This document shows positions 1-12,904 of a stretch of 64,000 nucleotides of DNA, in pieces. Source of the DNA: Humulus lupulus (taxonomy: Eukaryota; Streptophyta; Magnoliopsida; Rosales; Cannabaceae); the NCBI RefSeq assembly GCF_963169125.1, contig NC_084795.1, forward strand, positions 259,713,042 through 259,777,041, in the 5' to 3' direction. The position numbers and the translations under genes were made by a program. Under the pieces are notes generated by a model, which saw nothing but the letters and a program-made list of their open reading frames with translations, was not told where the DNA came from and did no database searches. Positions within the stretch are counted from its first letter, which is position 1. The number at the start of each line of letters is the position of its first letter.

Positions 1-1854
1 AGCATGATATAATATCAACAATGATCATAATAATCATTCAGAACTTCTAGTCCAAAACGGATAGGTGACAATCGCAAAAGTCACTAAGATGGGGACAGTT
101 CCCTTTAGCCATGTGATGATAGGGTCACCAAGGCTTAACAGATAAGTGAACCTTTCACTAGCTTAAACAGGATAGGTGCATGGTGATTAGTCACAAACAT
201 AACCTTCCTCATGACCATAGAGTCATAACCCTGGAACATTGTTCCCTAGCCATGTGACAAACGGTCACCTAGGCCTTTGGCCCTGGCTTTCAGTAACTAG
301 TCTTAGACTAGGCAAGCACTTATAAGTTCATCAACCTTAGGGTCGATCCAGTGTTAATGCCTTAGAGTCATTCAACACTAATATCGATTAGATCTAATAT
401 TCATTCGGCCCTGTGTTCAGGACGCTATTTCCGTTTCTGACTCTTAGGTCAATGTCCCTGACTAGTTAGTGCCATGCACAAGTAAGCAACATTCATTAGC
501 ATTTAATATGCAATCCATGTCCACATTTATCAATCAACATGCCTCAATAACAATCACGCATGTCATATATACACAAGGTGCAGTTTTCTTACCTCAAATT
601 CGAGCTAGAATGATTAAAAGAACGACCCCTGAGAACGATCAACCTTTAGTCCTTTAGCGATCACCTAGTCATAACCAAATATAGGATACCATCAATAAAA
701 ATGATCCACAAAGGTTTCCAAACCAATATCTAGCCTTCGGGACATCAATCCAAGCTAATCCAAGTAGTAGGAATCATCCCGAGGCCTAAAACCATGTTCC
801 CGGGGCCAAAACACTCAAACGGGCTCAACCCTGCTCAAGGGTCGTGGCCCTGGCACCTTGGGCCGTAGCCCCCAGCCACCACTGAAGCAAGGGCCGCGGC
901 GCCCAACAAGAGCAAATTCCCCCACCTGCTTCTTCGAGCTAGGGTCGCGGCTCTCCAAGAGCAGGGCCGCGATGCCCAACCCAGAACATGCCCAAACTCA
1001 TCCTCCAACATCCCAAAGCCCACAAAATCATACCTAAACATTCCCAAAGCATCAAATCAAAGCTCCCAAGCTTCCCAATGGCTCAAAACCATCAAAACCC
1101 AAGGCTCAAACGAACCAAAAACTCAACGATTCGCAAATTCCAATTCAATGCTTAGAAACTCTAAAAACTCAAAACTTTAAACTTCGACTACCTTCGATTA
1201 GGTTGTTTCTCGTGAAATCCTTCGGTCAAGAAGCTTCTAATCTTTCCTAGGATTGCTATGCCTCAATCCTCGGTTGATTCCGATTCCTAGAACTCAAGAT
1301 ATCTTCGAAAAGGTTTCGAACGATAAAAATGAGCTAACAGGGAAGAAAGAGAGGTTTTTCTAACGTACGTTCTATCTAACAAGCTACTTCAAGCTTAAGT
1401 AACCTCAAATAAAACCTAGTGCTCGGGGTCCCAAAATCCTCCCCCGGGACATTATAGTCAAAACTTCCAGAATTCCACCCTGATCTCAAATACTCCCAAT
1501 TTATCATCAAATAACATTCCTATTACCCAATAATTGACCCCGTTATGACAAAACTGCTAATCCACTATATAGGACTGTCTCATGTCGAATAGCACGAATA
1601 TATCTCCATTATAATGGGTTCTCATTCACAAATCACAATATGCACCAAAATACCCAAATTTACCCTCAATGGGCCAAATTATCAAAACAACATAATATTC
1701 AAACATGGACCCACATGCATGCCTATAACATCTTATTATAATATAATTCACATAAACACGCATATTATCATTTAATGGCATAATTAAACAAGTATGGCCC
1801 TCCCGGCCTCATAATCCCGCCATTAAACCGTATCGGAGAATTCGGGGCATTACA
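1..1854 (-). repeat. 3' LTR of element A (partial)
   Basis: It matches 9136-10984 almost base for base and ends GGGCATTACA, as the other LTR does. The first about 430 bp (on the plus strand) of this LTR lie beyond the window. By hand count it differs from the right LTR by about 5% over 1-480, about 1% over 541-1200 and about 4% over 1201-1854, mostly transitions. A splice-donor-like motif shared with other LTRs of the window lies at 577-596 on the minus strand. Confidence 0.93.
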
Positions 1855-1870
1855 ACTATCCCCTCCTTAC
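1855..1870 (-). other. Polypurine tract of element A
   Basis: Directly inside the 3' LTR the minus strand reads TAAGGAGGGGATAGT up to the LTR start. Purine-rich tracts in this position prime plus-strand DNA synthesis in LTR retrotransposons. The position and purine content are the evidence. Confidence 0.8.
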
Positions 1871-1887
1871 AGAAATTTCGTCCTCGA

Positions 1888-2610
1888 AAGTTACCTGAAC
1901 AGCTCGGGATACTGACTCTGCATATCTGACTCCAGCTCCCAGGTCGCTTCCTCGACCTTGTTGTTCCTCCATAATACCTTAACCAAAGGTATCGTCTTAT
2001 TCCTGAGGACCTTATCTTTTCTATCAAGTATCTGAACTGGCTTCTCCTCAAAGGAGAGATCTGGTTCAAGCTCCAGATCTTCATAACTCAAAATATGGCT
2101 CACATCAGATACATACCTTAGAAGAGCTGAAACATGAAACACATTATGCACGGCAGACAACGCCGGAGGCAAAGCCAATCAGTAAGCCACCTGACCAATC
2201 CTCTCCAGGATCTCAAATGGACCTACAAATCTAGGACTCAGCTTGCCTTTCTTCCCAAACCTTCTCACCCCTTTCCATGGCGAGACTCTAAGGAAGACAT
2301 AGTCCTCCGCTTGGAATTCCATGTTCCTACGCTTGGGATCTGCATAACTCTTCTGTCTACTCTGAGAAGTGAGCATCCAAGCCCTAATCTTCTCAATGGC
2401 CTCACTGGTCCTCTGAACTGCCTCAGGACCTAAGTATCTCCTTTCACCTGTCTCATCCCAATGAATGGGAGATCTGCACTTCCTACCATACAACATCTCA
2501 TAAGGTACAACTCCAATGGTAGACTGATAACTGTTGTTGTAGGAGAACTCTATCAAAGGCAGATCCTTACTCCAAGATCCACCAAAGTCCAGCACACATG
2601 CTCTCAGCAT
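1888..2610 (-). pseudogene. Integrase C-terminal part and chromodomain, element A
   Basis: One frame interrupted by a single stop at about 2179. The first part (from 2610) holds the end of the integrase catalytic core and the gypsy C-terminal region, including the typical stretch around LSPRFVGPFEILERIG. After the stop the frame continues with VFHVSALLRYVSD, then a chromodomain-like end (IPLVKVLWRN, EEATWELE) and stops just before the polypurine tract. Chromodomains of this class are thought to direct integration to heterochromatin. The stop sits where related copies carry Arg, consistent with CGA to TGA. Confidence 0.9.
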
Positions 2611-3514
2611 GTCTTCTAATATCTAGATCGTCCTCTCAGATTGCCCATCTGTCTAAGGATGATAAGCAGTACTGAACTTTAACTATGTCCCCATGGCCTT
2701 CTGCAAACTCTTCCAGAACATGGAAGTAAAAGTAGGGTCCCGATCTGACACGATCGACCTAGGTGCTCCATGGAGGCGCATGATCTCTCTCACATAGAGA
2801 TATGCATACTGGTCAACTGTATATGTAGTCCTCACTGGCAAGAAGTGAGCTGACTTGGTGTAGCGATCCATTATCACCCAAATAGAATAATGCTGACCAA
2901 CAGTCCTGGGTAAGCCCACCACAAAATCCATTGTGATGTCTTCCCACTTCCACTCTGGGATATCCAGAGGCTACAATAACCCTGCCGGCCTCTGATGCTC
3001 AGCCTTGACCTGTTGACATGTCAAGCACTTAGCCACATACTCTACTACATATCTCTTCATCCCTGGCCACCAATACAACGATCTCACATCCTGATACATC
3101 ATCGTGGTGCCTAGATGCAAAGAGTAAGGTATGAGATTCATCCTGAATCTCTCGCCTCAAATCAGTGTCTAACGAAACACATATCCGTCCCTTATATCTC
3201 AACAAGCCTAACTCAGACACTGTATAATCTCTGAATGCTCCAGTCAGAACATCCTCCTTGATCTTGATCAGCTGTGGATCACTCAGTTGACCCTCCTTAA
3301 TCCTTTCCAACAGCATAGACTGTAGCGTAATATTAGCCAACTGGCCCACCAGCAACTCTATACCAGCTCTGGTCATATCATCAGCTAACTCCCTGGCTAT
3401 CAGCCTCATACCATAAATCTGTCCTGGACCCTTCCGGCTTAGAGCATCAGCTACCACGTTGGCTTTTCCTGGATGATACAAAATCTCACAGTCATAATCT
3501 TCTGCTAACTCCAA
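2611..3514 (-). pseudogene. Integrase N-terminal and core region, element A
   Basis: From 3514 the frame carries the RNase H tail ([16 protein letters not shown]) and the linker to integrase. A frameshift near 3120 moves the HHCC zinc region (CLTCQQVKA visible near 3010) to another frame. The core follows from 2931: [10 protein letters not shown] with the first catalytic Asp, [13 protein letters not shown], and [11 protein letters not shown] with the second. The third catalytic residue lies in the broken stretch 2610-2690, where TDGQSERTI is visible between stops. At least four stops interrupt it, each where relatives have Gln. Confidence 0.88.
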
Positions 3515-3517
3515 CCA

Positions 3518-4612
3518 TCACCTTTGCCTCATATTCAAGTCTTTCTGGGTGATGAAGTATTTCAGGCTCTTGTGGTCTGTATAGATCTCACACTTCTCTC
3601 CATAGAGATAATGCCTCCATATCTTCAAAGCAAAGACCACAGCCGCCAACTCTAAATCATGAGTGGGATATCTCTTTTCATACTCCTTCAACTGACGAGA
3701 AGCATAAGTAATTACCTTCTCTGATTGCATCAAAACACAGCCCAAACCCTGGTGAGAAGCATCGCAATAAATCACAAACTTCTCTTGATCCGTCGGAAGA
3801 CTCAGAATCGGAGCTGTAATCAATCTCTGCTTCAGTTCCTGGAAGCTGTTCTCACACTTATCTGACCACACAAATTTTTGACTCTTGAGTGTCAGCTCAG
3901 TCAATGCACTAGCTATCTTTGAGAACCCTTCCATGAAACACCTATAATAACCTACCAATCCAAGGAAACTTCTAACCTCAGAAGCATTCTTTGTCCTTGG
4001 CCAATCTCTGACCGCTTCGATCTTTGCTGGATCTACCTTAATCCCCTCCTTACTGACAATGTGCCCGAGAAAGGATACCTGAGATAACCAGAATTCACAT
4101 TTCTTGAATTTAGCAAATAGTCTGTGTTCCCTCAGTTTCAGTAGAACCAACCTTAGATGTTGCTCATGCTCTGAATCTGACTGAGAATATACCAAAACAT
4201 CATCGATGAAGACGATCATAAACTAGTCTAGATAATCTTTGAACACCCTGTTCATTAGATCCATAAAAGCAGCAGGGGCATTAGTCAATCCAAATGACAT
4301 AACTAGGAACTCATAATGCCCATACCTGGTGTGAAAAGCAGTCTTCGGTATGTCTCCTTCCTTGACCCTCAACTGATGATAAAAAGAATGAAGGTCTATC
4401 TTTGAGAATACCTTTTTACCTTGCAATTGATTGAACAGATCATCTATCCTTGGCAAAGGATACTTATTCTTAATTGTCAGCTTATTCAATTCTCTGTAAT
4501 CTATACACATCCTCAGAGAACCATCCTTCTTTTTCACAAACAGAACTAATGCACCCCAAGGTGAGAAACTAGGTCTGATAAAACCTAAATCCAACAGTTC
4601 TTGCAATTGCAC
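3518..4612 (-). pseudogene. Reverse transcriptase and RNase H, element A
   Basis: The RT palm starts near 4612 ([33 protein letters not shown]) and runs through [21 protein letters not shown] stop at about 4220 follows KDYLD; then comes the catalytic FIDDVLVYS with both Asp present. RNase H follows ([28 protein letters not shown]) and ends at a TGA near 3515 where relatives have Arg. The product would have copied element RNA into DNA in virus-like particles. Apart from the single internal stop this is the best preserved part of element A. Confidence 0.93.
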
Positions 4613-5425
4613 TTTAATTCTTTCAACTCAACTAGGGCCATTCTGTAAGGCGCTCTAGACACTGGCTCCATTCCTGGTGCTAGTTCTATAACGAACTCAA
4701 TTTCTCTATGTGGTGGCAACCCTGACAAATCTTCTGGAAACACATCCAGAAACTCACATACAAGTCTAGTATCCCCTGGTCTCACTGGCATGACCTGAGT
4801 GGTATCAAACACACTGGCTAAGAATCCAATGCAACCTCCTTGCAATAAATCCCTAGCCCTCAATACAGAAATCATAGGAATGCGAGGTCCATGCACAACA
4901 CCAACAAACACAAAAGGATCATCACCTTCAGGCTCAAAGGTGACCATCTTCCTTCTGATCAATGGTTTCCCTATACTTTGCCAACCAATCCATACCCAAT
5001 ATCATATCAAAGTCAGTCATAACCAACCCTATAAAATCCACTGAAAACTCTCTGCCTTCTACTGTCACTGGCAAAGATCTAACCCATCTTCTGGATACCA
5101 CTAACTCTCTAGTGGGTAACAAAGTTCCAAACCCCACCACATAATAATCACAAGGTCTACACAGTCTATCAATAACACTACTAGCAACAAAGGAATCTGT
5201 AGCACCAGAATCAATCAATACATTATAAGGGGTTCCAGCACTAGGAAGTTGACCTGTAACAACTGAGGGAGAAGCCTCAGCTTCTGCTTGAGTCAACGCG
5301 AACACTCGAGCTGGGGCCGAGCTGTCCGCCTTTCTAGGTTCTTCTTTCCTTGCCTTAGGGTAATCCTTTTTAAGATGACCCACTGCTCCACAAGAGAAGC
5401 AGGCCCTTGCCCTACACTCTCCCAA
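4585..5425 (-). pseudogene. Gag zinc knuckle and aspartic protease, element A
   Basis: From 5425 the frame shows a CX2CX4HX4C-type knuckle (CFSCGAVGHLKKDY) whose last Cys is replaced by Tyr. The retroviral-type aspartic protease follows, with active site VLIDSGATDSFV and the downstream DFDMILGMDWL signature. A frameshift near 4950 continues as VTFEPEGDDPFVFVGVVHG and the spacer to RT, which reaches the start of RT at about 4590. The knuckle change probably weakens RNA binding. Confidence 0.88.
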
Positions 5426-5908
5426 GTGATGCCTCTTGCATCTGGGGCACTGAGGATAAGACTTCTAGGCTTCACCACCTGGACGACCCATAGAAATACC
5501 ACCGGGCCGCCTATCAGAACCTAGAACTGGGAAGGTGTCAGGAGCCTTCCTCTTCTGATCATTAGGGTCAACACCCCTACCTGAACCCGACCTGGCCTCC
5601 TGAATTCCTTTCTGGTTGCACTATCACGCCAGATCCTATTCTCTGCACTCTTAGCTGTGAGTGCCTTCTCAACCACCTGTGCATAGGTAGTAACCTCAGC
5701 CACAGTGGTGATACATACATCTCGGGCTAATCTGGGCTGTAGCCCCTGAAGGAATCTTTCCCTCCTGGTCCCATTAGTGGGTACCAACTCCATGGAAAAC
5801 ATTATTGCACTTTAAAAAAACTCTACTAGGGACCTTACTTTTTTAGTGGATTATCTCGGGGAAAGGATTCATATTTGTTCTATTCTTTTAGTAAGAATGT
5901 TTTTTACT

Positions 5909-6239
<331 letters not shown>

Positions 6240-7143
6240 CTACGGCGCTGAAGTAACCCATGCCATACTCCCAGGAAAAGCTCGAACGACCTTTGCCAAA
6301 CGATCAAACTTTAAGGCATACTCAGTGACTGACAAGTTCCCCTGAAGTAGCCTAATGAACTCCTCGGCCTTCGCCACCCTAATAGCATCATTATAATATT
6401 TTTCATTAAATAGAGTCTGAAACTCTTCCCAAGTCAGGGCATTCACATTCTTGGTCTGGGTAATCACTTCCCACTAAATCCGGGCATCCTCCCGAAACAT
6501 ATAAGTGGCACAGGCCACCCTCTTATTACCATTTACCCTCATAAAGTCAAGGATAGTGGTAATCATGCTCATCCATTGTTCAGCCTTGGCAGGATCTGCA
6601 CTGCCCTCAAATACTGAAGGTTGTTGCTTCCTAAACCTTTCATAGAGAGGCTCCCATTTATTTCCAACCTCAGGCAGCTGCCCAGCTGCTAGCACTGACA
6701 CAGGAGGTGCCTCTGATACACTAGCCACTGCAGGCACTTGCTGCTGTTTCAGGAGACGTAGCTCTTCTCCCTGTCTTAATATTGTAACCTACAGATCACT
6801 GACTATCTACTGCCAGTTTACAGGAGTTGGCTGTGGAATTTGAGATTGGTCATTTTCTTGACCCTGACTGTTATTATTATTTTGGCCTTGATCACTCTGG
6901 CCAGTTGAAGTGTCTGTCTGCCCTGGATTCATAATTCTATCACTGACACCTTGCTGAAATAATGGGCAATAAGGCCAGTCAGGTAGTAATAGCTAAACCT
7001 CTTGTCGCCTTACGGTCCAAGAACAAGCAGACAATTAGCATATTCCACAGTCATACAAATATACAAGTAGATACATGTCTATAGCATTTAGCACTCAGCA
7101 AGTATCACATAATAGTTCATAAGCAACCATACTAATAAGTATG

Positions 7144-8466
7144 TGTTGACGGTGAGAACTCGTCAACGAAGTTAAGTTGGAAAAATTATCAAATTAAAAT
7201 TGCTAATTGGAAAGCTATGAAAACTTGAACAACAACTCAAGAACAATGGTATAACAACAATGGAGAATTCAGTATCTCATTCACACTAATGCCTCTGCTA
7301 CAGTAAAATTTCCAACCCCCTTTCAGGTGGCCTTGGAGTTCCTTTTATAGTAGGCTCTAATGGCCTCAGGTACATAGTGGTCCAGGGGACCAAGTGGTAC
7401 ATACGTACTGTACTAGGGGTGTGGCCTCAGAGGTTGTGGTTGTACATCCTATACAGGAGCAGGTGTCAGGAGGATGTCTCCACTACTCATCTATACTCGT
7501 ATCCGATGCATGGTGGCAGGCGTAGTGGCACAGGAGGTAGTGGTGTCGGTTCTGACCTATGGCCGTAGACGTACGGACCATGATCCTTGCTGGCACTGGT
7601 ATCCGTACCTAGTACTTGGTCGTACAAATATGTCCCATTTGGCTCGTACTGGATCTCCTAAGCATAGGGACTTCGAGGTGTGAAAAAGGGGATCTTTGGC
7701 CCATACGCATCAAGTCATGGGGTGTCGGCCTCCTGAGAAGATGGTGGGCTGGTGGACCTCCCGGGGCGTGTGCGCGTGGGACCTTGCGCGGCCTCGCGCA
7801 TGGGGCGCCATTGACGGCCTCGCAGCCTCCCTCGGCCCCGCGCATGGGCATGGTGGGAGTGGCCCAAGGGCCTCGCGGATCGGTGGCCTCGCGGAATGGG
7901 ACGACCTCGCCATATGATGGCCTTGCCATCTGATGGCCTCGCCCATGTGATGGCCTCGCGGAATAGGGCGCCTCGCCCATATGGTGGCCTCGCGGAATAG
8001 GGCGCCTCGCCCATATGATGGCCTCGCGGAATAGGGCGCCTCGCCCATATGATGGCCTCGCGGAATAGGGCGCCTCGCCCATATGGTGGCCTCGCGGAAT
8101 AGGGCGCCTCGCCCATATGATGGCCTCGCGGAATAGGGCGCCTCGCCCATATGATGGCCTCGCCATATGATGGCGCGTCGCCCATATGATGGCCTCGCCA
8201 TATGATGGCCTCGCGGAATAGGGCGCCTCGCCCATATGATGGCCTCGCAGAATAGGACGCCTCGTCCATATGGTGGCCTCGCGGAATAGGGCGCCTCGCC
8301 CATATGGTGGCCTCGCGGAATAGGGCGCCTCGCCCATATGATGGCCTCGCGGAATAGGGCGCCTCGCCCATATGATGGCCTCGCCATATGATGGCCTCGC
8401 GGAATAGGACGCCTCGCCCATATGGTGGCCTTACATTTTCTCTTGATGAGATTATGAGCATCAACA
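7144..8466 (-). mobile_element. Solo LTR S1 with minisatellite, in leader of element A
   Basis: The insert starts TGTTGACGG, ends ATCAACA, and is flanked by the perfect 5-bp duplication GTATG (7139-7143 and 8467-8471). There is no internal coding region, so it is read as a solo LTR left by recombination. A TATA box on the minus strand (CTATAAAAGG, 7341-7350) suggests minus orientation. In that reading its 3' end is the hairpin GTTGACG...CGTCAAC at 7145-7168, and the minisatellite lies in U3. A short non-autonomous element cannot be excluded. Confidence 0.85.
7880..8430. repeat. 34-bp GC-rich minisatellite
   Basis: Head-to-tail units of 34 bp built on CATATG(A/G)TGGCCTCGCGG plus AATAGGGCGCCTCGCC, about 14-15 copies, some shortened (units lacking the GGAATAGGGCGCCTCG part at about 8155, 8185 and 8380). 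The unit contains the palindromes CATATG and GGCGCC. It has no stop codon on the minus strand, and 34 is not a multiple of 3, so all three minus frames stay open over the array. There are no unique spacers, so it is not a CRISPR. Confidence 0.93.
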
Positions 8467-8691
8467 GTATGTTCCAGCAATCCCAGAACTAATAAGCACA
8501 CAGTTGCTGAGGATATAATATTTCAGGGCACAGGTTTAACATGGTGTCTCATGCACACAGGTAAAGCATATATACTATATTTAAGCAGTATACATATAAC
8601 TACATAAATAGTTAGCAAACCATGAGTCGAGCTTGACTTCAGTGATATGTGTACATGCCTAGCCAATTTGCAGGAACCCTAACCTTGGCAC

Positions 8692-8703
8692 GCTCTGATA
8701 CCA
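8692..8703 (-). other. Primer-binding site of element A
   Basis: The minus strand reads TGGTATCAGAGC three bases inside the 5' LTR. It is complementary to the 3' end of plant initiator tRNA-Met, the usual primer of plant LTR retrotransposons. It fixes the orientation and the inner edge of the 5' LTR. Confidence 0.93.
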
Positions 8704-8706
8704 AGT

Positions 8707-10984
8707 TGTAATGCCCTGGTTACCCCAGGACAGTTACTGTGAATGGTGAACCAGAAATTTGACCGGCTACCCGAGTCCTTTGGTTAAAAACGTGCTCTAA
8801 GTGTGATTAACAGGCTAAGGTGGAAAACCAATCAAAATGAAAGGATATATTTCATTAAGTATATAAACTGCTCATGAGCTATTCGAAACATTTACAAGTT
8901 GTTTACAGTACAAAATGGTCACTACTGTTTCAAATTTACAACTTCGCCGACCTAAGCGACAAAAATAGGGTAAGCCCCCTAGTTCCTCTGAGAACTCCTT
9001 GCTCGTGGTGGTCAAGCGGCCGCATATGTACACATCACCACCTAAGCTCTCCACTCAAGGCTGGGTGAGCTTTTCTTTCCCTTTACCTGCACCACATAGC
9101 ACCCATGATCCAAGGCCCAGCAAGAAAACACAATATAGCATAATATAATATCAACAATGATCATAATAATCATTCAGGACTTCCAGTCCAAAACAGATAG
9201 GTGACAATCGCAACTAAGATGGGGACAGTTCCCTTTAACCATGTGACGATAGGGTCACCAGGGCTTAACAAATAAGTGAACCTTTCACTAGCTTAAACAG
9301 GATATGTGCATGGTGATTAGTCACAAACATAACCTTCCTCATGACCATAGAGTCATAACCCTAGAACATCGTTCCCTAGCCATGTGACAAATGGTCACCT
9401 AGGCCTTTGGCCCTGGCTCTCAGTAACTAGTCTTAGACTAGGCAAGCGCTTATAAGTTCATCAACCTTAGGGTCGGTCCAGTGTTAATGCCTTAGAGTCA
9501 TTCAACACTGATATCGATTAGATCTAATCTTCATTCGACCCTGCGTTTAGGACGTTATTGCCGTTTCTGACTCTTAGATCAATGTCCCTGACTAGTCAGT
9601 GTCATGCACAAGTAAGCAACATTCATTAGCATTTAATATGTAATCCATGTCCACATTTATCAATCAACATGCCTCAATAACAATCACGCATGTCATATAC
9701 ACACAGGGTGCAGTTTTCTTACCTCAAATTCGAGCTAGAATGATTAAAAGAACGACCCCTGAGAACGATCAACCTTTAGTCCTTTAGCGCTCACCTAGTC
9801 ATAACCAAATATAGGATACCATCAATAAAAATGATCCACAAAGGTTTCCAAACCAATATCTAGCCTTCGGGACATCAATCCAAGCTAATCCAAGTAGTAG
9901 GAATCATCCCGAGGCCTAAAACCATGTTCCCGGGGCCAAAACACTCAAACGGGCTCAACCCTGCTCAAGGGCCGTGGCCCTGGCACCTTGGGCCGTAGCC
10001 CCCAGCCACCACTGAAGCAAGGGCCGCGGCGCCCAACAAGAGCAAATTCCCCCACCTGCTTCTTCGAGCTAGGGTCGCGGCTCTCCAAGAGCAGGGCCGC
10101 GATGCCCAACCCAGAACATGCCCAAACTCATCCTCCAACATCCCAAAGCCCACAAAATCATACCTAACATTCCCAAAGCATCAAATCAAAGCTCCCAAGC
10201 TTCCCAATGGCTCAAAACCATCAAAACCCAAGGCTGAAACGAACCAAAAACTCAACGATTCGCAAATTCCAATTCAAAGCTTAGAAACTCTAAAAACTCA
10301 AAACTTTAAACTTAGACTACCTTCGATTAGGTTGTTTCTTGTAAAATCCTTCGGTCAAGAAGCTTCTAATCTTTCCTAGGATTGCTATGCCTCGATCCTC
10401 GCTTGATTCCAACTCCTAGAACTCAAGATATCTTCGAAAAGGTTTCGAACGATAAAAATGAGCTAACAGGGAAGAAAGAGAGGTTTTTCTAACGTACGTT
10501 CTATCTAACAAGCTACTTCAAGCTTAAGTAACCTCAAATAAAACCTAGTGCTCGGGGTCCCAAAAACCTCCCCCGGGGACATTATAGTCAAAACTTCCAG
10601 AATTCCACCCTGATCTCAAATACTCCCAATTTATCATCAAATAACATTCCTATTACCCAATAATTGACCCTGTTATGACAAAACCGCTGATCCACTATAT
10701 AGGACCGTCACATGCCGAATAGCTCGAATATATCTCCATAATAATGGGATCTCATTCACAAATCACAATATGCACCCAAATACCCAAATTTACCCTCAAT
10801 GGGCCAAATTATCAAAATAGCATAATATTCAAATATGGACCCACATGCATGCCTATAACATCATATTATAATATAATTCACATAAACACGCATATTATCA
10901 TTTAATGGCATAATTAAACAAGTATGGCCCTCCCGGCCTACTAATCCCGCCATTAAACCGTATTGGAGAATTCGGGGCATTACA
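8707..10984 (-). repeat. 5' LTR of element A (complete, 2278 bp)
   Basis: It starts TGTAATGCCC and ends GGGCATTACA on the plus strand, that is TG...CA. The inner edge is set by the primer-binding site, the outer edge by the break in homology with the left LTR and by the copia sequence starting at 10985. The plus-strand left end carries the terminal hairpin shared with other Tekay-type LTRs here (8707-8741). The two splice-like motifs lie at 9706-9725 and 9082-9105 (minus). Confidence 0.93.
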
Positions 10985-11114
10985 CATTTCCTTTAAAAAC
11001 TAATAATTCATCTCTTTCTGTAGATGTTTTTTTTTTCCTACTTCTTTTCTACCTAATATAAAACCACAAGTTGTTTGTACTGATGAGACTATTTCTTCTA
11101 TTGATGATTCTCAC

Positions 11115-12885
11115 TTGACAATACCTTCTACCAAGGAACAAAGCACTTCAGAATCTATGATTTCAGATACACATACGACTTCCAAATCTGGAAGATCTAT
11201 CATTCGACCAAAACATTTAGATGAATACATTTGTTCCTTATCTACTGTTTCTTCTTCTATATCTCACCCTTTAAGTAATTTTATTTCTTATGATAGATTT
11301 GCTCAACCATTCAAAGTTGCCATACTTACTGTTAATAGTCTTATGGAACCAACAAGTTTCAAGCAAGCCAGCAAAATTAAAGAATGGCAAGAAGCCATGG
11401 ACACTGAAATCAAATCCCTTGAACAAAACAAAACATGGCAGATCATTTCTCTACCTTCTCATCAACACACAATTGAAAGTAATTGGATATACAAAATTAA
11501 ATACAAAATGGTGCCATAAAAAGGTATAAAGCAATGTTAGTTGCAAAAGGGTATACTAAAAAACAAGGTATTGATTACCTTGATACTCTTGCATCCATAG
11601 CAAAATTTAATACATTAAAATTACTTCTAGCCCTTGCTGCCATTAAACAATGGTCATTATACCAATTAGATATTAATAATGCATTTCTTTATGAAGACTT
11701 GGTTTTCAACACCTAAGAGGGAGCTCTCTAAAGATGTTGTTTGTAAACTTACAAAAAGTCTCTATGGTTTAAAACAAGCTTCTAGACAATGATATGCTAA
11801 GCTTACCAATACTCTTCTCACAAATAGTTTTAAACAATCACAATCTGATCATTCATGATTCATTAGAAATATTTCAGGTGTGTTTATTGCCATTTTAGTT
11901 TATGTTGATGATATTTTAATACCTACTAACAATGATATAGCTACTATTTATCAACCACCTCAACTCAATCTTTAAATTAAAGGACTTTAGTCCTTTAAGA
12001 TTTTTTCTTGGATTAGAGGTTGGTCGTTCCACTAATGGCATATATGTATCTCAAAGACCTTTCACTTTACAACTCTTAAGTGACACAGGTTTCTTGGGAG
12101 CCAAAGCTTCATCAACAACAATGGAGCCTAATACTAAACTTAGCAAAGACGAAGGGGATTTACTTTCTGATCCTACCAATTACAAAAGCATCATTAACAA
12201 TTTCATTTACTTGACCATCACTAGATCCGAGATCACATTTGCTGTCAACAAACTCAGCCAATACATGAATTCTCCAAGACTTCCTCATCTTCAAGTTATC
12301 CATCATTTACTTCAGTACCTCAAGGGGACTCCTAGCCAAGGCCTCTTCTTCTACTCAAACTCTCCCACCCAACTAAATGCCTATGTCGAGTCAAACTTCA
12401 CCGCTGAAGGCATTCATCTCAAAATAATTTTAGATGTTGAGTGGGGCACTTGTATTGACACTAGAAGGTCTGTTTTAGGCTATTGTGTATTCCTTGGTCA
12501 GTCTCTATTCTCTTGGAAGTCAAAAAAGCAATCCACAATATCGAGATCCTATACTAAAGCTAAATATAGAGTTGTGGCCAATGCAATCTGCGAGATCACT
12601 TGGTTAATTGATCTCTTGAAGGATTTTGGATTCCAACATCACATCCCACTTGTCTTATATTATGACAATAATGCAGGGATTCACATTTCGGAAAACTAAA
12701 TTTTTCATGAAAGAGCAAAACATGTTGACATAGGTTGTCACATTGTTACAGAGAAAGTTCAAGCTGCCCTCCTCAAACTTATTCATGTCTCCTCCAAGCT
12801 CAATCTTGCTGACTTGCTCACAAAACCTCTTTTTCCAAGTCAATTTAGAGACTTGTTATCCAAGATGAATGTCCAAAACTTGTAT
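11115..12885 (+). pseudogene. Copia RT-RNase H remnant of element B
   Basis: The first part (to 11519) is the linker (HPLSNFISYDRFAQPFK) and the RT start (EWQEAMDTEIKSLEQNKTW). RT continues in another frame at 11534 (LVAKGYTKKQGIDYLDTL, LYQLDINNAF), then SLYGLKQAS, and YVDDILIPTN with the catalytic pair intact near 11900, all broken by stops. RNase H runs 12094-12699 (ITRSEITFAVNKLSQYM, TRRSVLGYCVFLG, YYDNNAGIHIS) and past a stop to ADLLTKPLFPSQF at about 12810-12840. Confidence 0.9.
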
Positions 12886-12904
12886 TAATCATCTTGAGGG
12901 AGAG

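Noticed and set aside
835..1047. ORF of 70 codons (and its copy at 9965-10153)
   Set aside because: It is a GC-rich stretch of an LTR. Its presence in both LTRs only reflects their common origin.
2134..2433. Plus-strand ORF of 99 codons
   Set aside because: It is a shadow of the integrase C-terminal frame on the minus strand.
7880..8430. CRISPR-like regular repeat
   Set aside because: The 34-bp units are directly adjacent without unique spacers, and the setting is a plant retrotransposon.
7609..8501. Three overlapping minus-strand ORFs of 249-270 codons with Arg/Pro/His-rich repeats
   Set aside because: They arise because the 34-bp repeat has no stop on that strand and is not a multiple of three, so all frames stay open. 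No start context or homology supports a protein.
8692..8703. tRNA gene remnant
   Set aside because: It is the primer-binding site complementary to initiator tRNA-Met; no cloverleaf is present. The same holds for 21480-21491.
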